Of a stretch of 20,600 nucleotides of DNA, positions 15,323-20,600 are shown one piece after another (the stretch's first letter is position 1; each line of letters starts with the position of its first letter). A program made the translations under genes and the position numbers. Origin of the DNA: JANXLO01 sp043762265 (lineage in GTDB: Bacteria > Armatimonadota > Chthonomonadetes > Chthonomonadales > Chthonomonadaceae); contig JAYUMV010000362.1 of the NCBI GenBank assembly GCA_043762265.1, positions 1 to 20,600 of the forward strand, read 5' to 3'. The notes below the pieces were generated by a model. That model was not told where the DNA came from. It ran no database searches and worked only from the letters and a program-made list of their open reading frames with translations.

Positions 15323-15342
15323 GAACCCTTAGATCATTTATC

Positions 15343-18300
15343 CTATCCGGCCGGAGAAGGCTCCACGCCTCCGATGCCGGAAAGCCGGTCAGTCTCCTTC
15401 TTTTCGATGGAAGCTGTTTCGGCGGCCAAGAGATAGCGGTCGCGCTCGGCCTGTTTCAGGGTGCGCCAGATCAGGAACTGTTTGCGCAGGGTGTTGAGGA
15501 AGCGACGGTTGACACGCTTCCAGTTGGAGATATCGCCCGACTCCCGGTCGATAATCAGGTAAATATCGAAGACATCCTGCGTCTCGGTAGGCTTCGTCTC
15601 GATGGCGACACGCTGCGAGACGCCAAGGTCGAAGGGCGCGAGCCAGGTCATACATTTCACGCGATAGGCTTTGCCGTTGGCGTGTTCGAACTCCTCTGAG
15701 GCCACACCCTGCGTCACGAAGTCGCCGATACTGTACTCCTCATAGGCTCCGAACCATTCGCTCAGGAAGCCGTTCAAACCGGCGGCCTGCTCGCCGGTGA
15801 CGGCGAAGGGCAGCGGAATGCTCCAGTGGTCGCCCTCCGGGTCCGGAATCTTCCAGGTACGATCGACAGAGGGGGTCGCGACCTCCGCCGCTTTGCGGGC
15901 GGGAAAGATCGTCGAGAGCATCACCACCGCGACCACGATCAGGGTCGTCATGACCGCGCTGACGCTGGAGAAGTTCAGGTAGAGATCCGGCAGCCAGTGC
16001 GTGAGTACCAGCAGCTTACTGGTGAACTGTCCGAGCAGATAGCCTGCCACGGAGCCGAGAATCGCATAGACAAGGGCTTCCGCCATAAAGAGCATTCCAA
16101 TATGCGACGGGGCCAGGCCGATGGAGGAGAAGATGTGGATCTCGTTGATGCGTTCGTAGACCGAGCCGAGCATCGTGTTGAGCACGATGAGAGAGGCGAT
16201 CAGAATCGGGAAAAAGACCAGTTCCAGGCCGCGCCCACTGGTGGCGGCGATCGAGGAGTAACGCTCGATGGTGCCGCGTGTGGGGCCGTCGATCTCCGGA
16301 TGCGTGATCTGACCGGCGTAGAGGTTCAGGCCGAGGCGGTGCATCAGCGGATTGAGGCGTTTCAGCACTTCGGTCTTCTGCGCGAAATCGATGCCGATAG
16401 AGCGGAGCTGCGCCCCCATATTGGTCGCCGTCTGGTAGGGAATGAAGAAGACCGAGTCCGGCTCCAGATGGGTGTACTCTTTGAAGCCCTGATCGCCTCC
16501 GCCACCACTGCCTTTGGACATCTTGTTCATGGCGATGAAGTCGACGGGCGTGAGCGGCTCGTTGTCGAGGTCCGCGATGTCTTTCAGCTTCTGCGAATCG
16601 AGGATCCCGATGACGGTATACTCGACGCCGCTATAGGAGATTTTGGCCTTACCGACATCGGCGTCGTCCACGCGCAGGGCTGCCGCCACGGAGTCCGGCA
16701 GGATCGTCGTGTAGACATCGCCCGGCTCGAACCAGCGTCCGCCCGGCAACAGCGCTTCCTGGAGATGCGTGATCTTGGCTTCCGCCGGGGAGAGCCCGAC
16801 CATCGCCTTAGCATCGTAGGATTTGTCGGCGCGGCGCAGGGTCAAGAACGACTGCTCGCCCATCTGGGTGCCGTAGAACCAGGCGCGGGGCGCGACGGAG
16901 TAGCTGCGGCCATACTCGTCTGCCAGCAGACGATAGGCGGGCTCCTGGAGGGGGTCCCACATGGCGGTGCGGATCATGATGCCGTTGTAGCGCGGGCCAT
17001 GATCGCTCGGCGCAGGGACCTGGTTGAACCGAATGGTCTGGACGACCGAAGTGAAGGAGAGAACTGTGAAGGTGAGCAGAACGAGCGTGGTGCAGGTCAG
17101 GAAGGTGCGCGCCTTGCGCCGCCGCATGTTGGAGATACCGAGGTTGAACGCCGCAAGCGCGACCGAGACGCGCCCGATGTCGGCGCGATGGATGCCGCCC
17201 GCGCTCTGGTTCATCTCTTTCAACTGCTCTTCGAACTTGCCGGAGATCAGGCCAATAACGATGACGGAGAGCGCCAGCATGATAAACGCCAGCAACACGA
17301 TGATCGGGTTCATGGTGATGTCGAAGGCCGGGTGAACGGCGCGGAACATCATAAAGATCACCAGGAAGATCAAGGCGGCTGCGCCCAACTGCCGTTTTAG
17401 GTCGAAGAAGCCGAATAGCAGGCGCTCCATGAAGTAGGCGAAGGGCAGGAGGAGAGCCAGATAGAAGAGGACGCCCTGCACGACATCGGTCGCGGTCTGC
17501 TGCACATCGGGATAGGCGCGGCTCTCGTAGCCCCACGCAGCGCGGGAGTCGGCGTCGAAGCGCTCCCAGTCGCGGTTCTTCAGGTCTGTTTTCGACTGCT
17601 CGATCGCGACGGCTGCCAATTTATGCAGGCCGGGCACGCCCTCGTCGCTGTCCATATCCAGGATGCGGTACTTGGCGAGACGGCGCATGCGGAAGTCGTC
17701 GATCTTATGCATGTCTTCCGCGACATGGAGCGCAGTATCGTAGATCGCGCCGGATTTGGCGATCTCTCCCGCCGCGTCTTCCGCCTTGTCCGTCATGTTG
17801 CCGAGCAGATCGGCATTCTGCGCATCGCGGGCGCTGCCTGCCACGAGATAACCTTTGCCCTCCGGCTCCGGCGACTTGCCCTGCACATTGAAGGGGTCGG
17901 AAGGATCGTACTGCGAATTGATGAGCAGCAGGCGCGTTGCGCCGGGGCCGCTGTTCATGGCGATTTTCAGGCGCGAGCCAGGCTGTGCGAACAGCACTGC
18001 GACATCTTCGACATAGGAGCCGACGAGCGATGGGTCTTGCGGGTCGATAGCGTAGCCGTACATACGCGGTTCGCCGTTGCTCTCGCCATCGTAAATGTCG
18101 ATGCCGGTCAGGGCGCGCAGCGACTGCTGATCGACGAGATCGTAGATGGCGGTCGGCACGCAGCGGAAGACGATGACCGGGGTCTCCTTGACAGCGGTCG
18201 TGACCATGACATCCAGAGGTATGAACTTCGCGCCCGTGCTGCCGAGGTCAGGGGCGTAGTCGATCTCGCCGCGCAGCGGGTTCGGAATTCTGGCCTTCCC

Positions 18301-20523
18301 CGTCCTGTCCTTAGGGTCGGTGCGGTCGTCGCTATAGTCGAGATGGTAGGCGGCGAGCACCGTGGCTTTGTTATTGCCGTAGGCGGTGAGCGGCGCGATG
18401 CCGTGGAAGGCGAAGAAGTTCGAGGCCGGAATCGGTTTCCCGGCAGCATCGAGCGCGTCGCCATCGGCGTTTCGCTTGATCGATTGGTCAGGATTGTACG
18501 TCAGATCCTGCATGCGTTCCGGGGTGGTATACTCGGCGCTCTGGACCATGTTGCCGCGCACACCCATGAACGACTTGTTGCGGTTGCGCACGACGACAAG
18601 GGTGTCGGAGAGGCGCGGATCGGAGTTCGCGATAAAGGATTTGCGCGGGTTGAACATCTGCACCCGGCCCTGCACCGTCGCGAAACCACCCTGAAGCGCC
18701 ATTCGGGACCATTTGGAGGCATCGGTGATCGGCATGCGCTGCGCGTTCACATCGCCGGGGGCATTGGTATCGGTGACGATATGCCACATGATGCAGTCGA
18801 GCAGCTTCACCTGCTGCGCCAGATTGGCTATGTTGACTTTATCGACGGTATCGAAGGGCGTATCGACCAGGGAGCGGCTGTCGTCGGTGGAGGCGAAGGT
18901 GATTCCGTTGCCGCCCGCGACGGTGACGACTTCGGAGTCGAAAGCCGGTTTGCCGGGGATGAAGTTGCGCCAGTTCTTGCCGTCTACCGGGTTGACACCG
19001 TCGTTGAAGTAGCGTTTCGAGTTGAAGCCCAGCGTGGTGCCGACCTTTTCGGCGTTCTCGCGGCAGACACGGGCGATGTCGCTGAATCGGCCCTGAATGT
19101 CCTCGCGATAGTCGAAGAACCAGCCCTTATAGAAGATGCCGAACGACTGGGTCTGGCTGGTAAGGTCGAGACCTGCCCAGAGGAAGATCGTGGGAGGAGT
19201 GCGCTCGGTCTTATTATGCGGCTGCGAGAAGAAACCTATATTGACGAACAGCAGGGCGAACAGCAAAACCGCGACAAAAACCGTGGGGCCGTCGAAGCGC
19301 TTTTCCCCTTCCGCCAGTTTGCGCGCGAGGCGCACGAGGAGGAGTACCGCAAACAGCGCCAGAGCGGCCACCAGCCACACGGTCACCGTTCCGGAATGCT
19401 CTTTCGTGGTCGCGGTTTCGACCATACTTGGCTCGCTCCAGTCGTCCATATGCGCATGCACATATTCGCGAATGCCCTGCAATGCCTGGAAGTGGGCGCT
19501 GGTAGCGACGAACCACATGGTGCGCTTCGGCTTATGTTCGGCCTGGTTGAAGTAGCGCATCATCTCCAGCATGGCCGCGATGCCGCAGGTGGTGTCGGCG
19601 CCGGGTGCAAGCGCGGGCACGACCGAAGTGGAGTCGTAGTAGGACTGCACGACGATGACCTGCTTTTTGAGCTCCGGATCGGTGCCCTCGATCTTCGTCA
19701 TGAAGTTGCGCCCGGTCTTGCTGGCCCAGGGCATGGAACAGGTGAGTTTGACCGTGGGGGCGCGCCCGCTGACGCACTGTGCGAGCAGGGGCGCCGCGTC
19801 CTCTTTGGTCATATAGAAGCGGGGGATAGCGATGGGGATCGAGATGAACTTGGCTTCGGCCTCGCCGCGCATCGTGGCGGTCGGCGCGACAAAGATGACG
19901 GCGCGAGCGCCGAGGCGAGGAGCGTTCATCCACTCCGCCGCGCAGTTGAAATCGACCATGACGACCGCGCCATCGACATCTTTGCCGTTGAAGTTGCGCA
20001 GCTTGCCATCTTTGACGTAGATCAGGGGAGCGGTCAGACCGTTGGAAGGCAGGGTCGGGGTGCGTACCAGATTCGGCCAGAGAGGGTACATCCGCAGAGG
20101 AGTTGCGGTCGGAGTCGCCTTTCTTGTCTCGTCGGCGGTGGGCATCACCTGCACATACGCGCCCTTCGCCGGATCGTCCACGCCGGGATCGTAGGGGATG
20201 GTGATGTGAAAGGTGTCTTCCTGCACGCTGCCGGGACCGAGGATCTGCTGGAACTGGCCTTTTACGTATTCGGCGGCTGTGGCGCTGTCGGGATAGCCCG
20301 CAACGCGCGACTTGAGTTTGCCGAGGTCCTGCACCGTCTGCTGCAGCCGTGCCGCATCTACGGTGGCGTAGATTTCGCGATACTTGTCCTGAAACTCTTT
20401 CTTGACATCGGCGGCACAGGCGACGCCGCCCACCCCCCCGAGCAACAGGAGCGCGCATAGAACCGGTACGAAACTTACGCTCCAGACGAAGCGAGGCGAG
20501 AGGCTATTCCCGAAACAAGGCAT
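15343..20523 (-). CDS. giant M28-like (pseudo)peptidase fused to FtsX-type permease
   Basis: The 1726-residue protein has several parts. Residues 1-38 are a signal/anchor. About 45-260 include a PA-like region. About 280-356 form an M28 metallopeptidase-like domain. Helices lie near 380-400 and 411-432, then a large extracytoplasmic region (about 440-1005) follows. Helices near 1012-1033, 1044-1062 and 1071-1094 precede an FtsX module: helix 1140-1161, MacB-like periplasmic domain 1162-1432, helices 1434-1455, 1478-1502 and 1523-1541, with SVYERINEIHIFSSIGLAPSHI as the coupling segment. A soluble domain (1555-1726) ends it. The M28 ligand positions look lost: QSYYDS for the usual AHYDS, GADTTCG for GADDNxSG, and SAHFQ where Glu-Glu is expected, so catalysis is doubtful. 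The ATG at 20523 follows AAGGGA by about eight bases. It heads the visible minus-strand array. Confidence 0.82.
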   Translation of the reverse strand: MPCFGNSLSPRFVWSVSFVPVLCALLLLGGVGGVACAADVKKEFQDKYREIYATVDAARLQQTVQDLGKLKSRVAGYPDSATAAEYVKGQFQQILGPGSVQEDTFHITIPYDPGVDDPAKGAYVQVMPTADETRKATPTATPLRMYPLWPNLVRTPTLPSNGLTAPLIYVKDGKLRNFNGKDVDGAVVMVDFNCAAEWMNAPRLGARAVIFVAPTATMRGEAEAKFISIPIAIPRFYMTKEDAAPLLAQCVSGRAPTVKLTCSMPWASKTGRNFMTKIEGTDPELKKQVIVVQSYYDSTSVVPALAPGADTTCGIAAMLEMMRYFNQAEHKPKRTMWFVATSAHFQALQGIREYVHAHMDDWSEPSMVETATTKEHSGTVTVWLVAALALFAVLLLVRLARKLAEGEKRFDGPTVFVAVLLFALLFVNIGFFSQPHNKTERTPPTIFLWAGLDLTSQTQSFGIFYKGWFFDYREDIQGRFSDIARVCRENAEKVGTTLGFNSKRYFNDGVNPVDGKNWRNFIPGKPAFDSEVVTVAGGNGITFASTDDSRSLVDTPFDTVDKVNIANLAQQVKLLDCIMWHIVTDTNAPGDVNAQRMPITDASKWSRMALQGGFATVQGRVQMFNPRKSFIANSDPRLSDTLVVVRNRNKSFMGVRGNMVQSAEYTTPERMQDLTYNPDQSIKRNADGDALDAAGKPIPASNFFAFHGIAPLTAYGNNKATVLAAYHLDYSDDRTDPKDRTGKARIPNPLRGEIDYAPDLGSTGAKFIPLDVMVTTAVKETPVIVFRCVPTAIYDLVDQQSLRALTGIDIYDGESNGEPRMYGYAIDPQDPSLVGSYVEDVAVLFAQPGSRLKIAMNSGPGATRLLLINSQYDPSDPFNVQGKSPEPEGKGYLVAGSARDAQNADLLGNMTDKAEDAAGEIAKSGAIYDTALHVAEDMHKIDDFRMRRLAKYRILDMDSDEGVPGLHKLAAVAIEQSKTDLKNRDWERFDADSRAAWGYESRAYPDVQQTATDVVQGVLFYLALLLPFAYFMERLLFGFFDLKRQLGAAALIFLVIFMMFRAVHPAFDITMNPIIVLLAFIMLALSVIVIGLISGKFEEQLKEMNQSAGGIHRADIGRVSVALAAFNLGISNMRRRKARTFLTCTTLVLLTFTVLSFTSVVQTIRFNQVPAPSDHGPRYNGIMIRTAMWDPLQEPAYRLLADEYGRSYSVAPRAWFYGTQMGEQSFLTLRRADKSYDAKAMVGLSPAEAKITHLQEALLPGGRWFEPGDVYTTILPDSVAAALRVDDADVGKAKISYSGVEYTVIGILDSQKLKDIADLDNEPLTPVDFIAMNKMSKGSGGGGDQGFKEYTHLEPDSVFFIPYQTATNMGAQLRSIGIDFAQKTEVLKRLNPLMHRLGLNLYAGQITHPEIDGPTRGTIERYSSIAATSGRGLELVFFPILIASLIVLNTMLGSVYERINEIHIFSSIGLAPSHIGMLFMAEALVYAILGSVAGYLLGQFTSKLLVLTHWLPDLYLNFSSVSAVMTTLIVVAVVMLSTIFPARKAAEVATPSVDRTWKIPDPEGDHWSIPLPFAVTGEQAAGLNGFLSEWFGAYEEYSIGDFVTQGVASEEFEHANGKAYRVKCMTWLAPFDLGVSQRVAIETKPTETQDVFDIYLIIDRESGDISNWKRVNRRFLNTLRKQFLIWRTLKQAERDRYLLAAETASIEKKETDRLSGIGGVEPSPAG

Positions 20524-20600
20524 GGACGCTTCCCTTCTAATGGGGAAAACGAGTGAACGCAGACCGTTAAGAGGGAACGTCGTCGTTCTTCGTTTCTTCC

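Noticed and set aside
17623..20460. Long plus-strand open frame (945 codons) opposite the giant gene, with similar ones at 15826-17400, 3693-5486, 7992-9470 and 12292-13440
   Set aside because: They lie antisense to genes with clear domains, their translations are rich in Arg/His/Asp/Gly with no recognisable motif, and such frames are expected opposite G+C-biased codons.
1..20600. CRISPR arrays, tRNA or rRNA genes
   Set aside because: No regularly spaced direct repeats, tRNA-like cloverleaf or rRNA-like conserved sequence was noticed when reading the window by eye; a covariance search was not possible.

Overview
The window looks like a chromosomal segment of a high-G+C, Gram-negative-type (diderm) bacterium. 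The combination of an H-X9-DG protein, a DUF1080 (3-keto-disaccharide hydrolase-like) secreted protein, a LolA-like/TlpA fusion and an IS4-type transposase common in Actinobacteria, Deinococcota and Chloroflexota fits Armatimonadota or another lineage near the Planctomycetes group. That assignment is inference from gene content; no rRNA or tRNA is present to test it.

Layout. The left edge (1-1115, plus strand) holds the C-terminal part of a DDE transposase and a small, probably 5'-truncated gene for a secreted Gly-rich protein. Everything else is on the minus strand. Reading each minus block in transcription order: (a) 5465-1116 encodes a secreted HEXXHXXXXXH metalloprotease with a PKD domain, a YdfG-like short-chain dehydrogenase, the folate-binding Fe-S repair protein YgfZ and an EamA/DMT exporter; the last three genes overlap by 4-bp GTGA junctions. 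(b) 6900-5495 is a low-G+C insert carrying an AAA ATPase and a DUF4276 protein, an ATPase/TOPRIM-like pair of defence type. Both genes are damaged: the ATPase by one in-frame TAA, the DUF4276 by an in-frame internal deletion. (c) 20523-7114 is a long co-directional array: a 1726-aa M28-like/FtsX fusion, a LolA-like/thioredoxin fusion, an OPT-like transporter, an H-X9-DG membrane protein, an unknown protein with an internal duplication, a PqqD-like (RRE) protein, a minimal FtsX permease, a LolD/MacB-type ABC ATPase and a DUF1080 protein, closed by a strong rho-independent terminator at 7061-7095.

Main discovery. The LolA/thioredoxin gene is interrupted by one in-frame TGA (14269-14271), placed exactly where the first Cys of the thioredoxin CxxC motif should be (NFWDYG-TGA-GFCREELP). 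Sixteen nucleotides later a perfect 6-bp stem carries a 5-nt loop with G in its second position, which fits the bacterial SECIS consensus. The simplest reading is a selenocysteine-containing (UxxC) periplasmic thiol oxidoreductase of 387 residues. Ordinary gene calling would split it into two broken genes.

How the genes may work together. The ABC ATPase, the 208-residue FtsX permease lacking a periplasmic domain and the giant FtsX protein with a degenerate peptidase ectodomain could form an asymmetric MacB-type (type VII) mechanotransmission complex. The PqqD-like and duplicated-domain proteins encoded with it are candidate peptide- or substrate-recognition parts, and the selenoprotein may provide redox maintenance in the envelope. 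This functional link is inference from gene order only.
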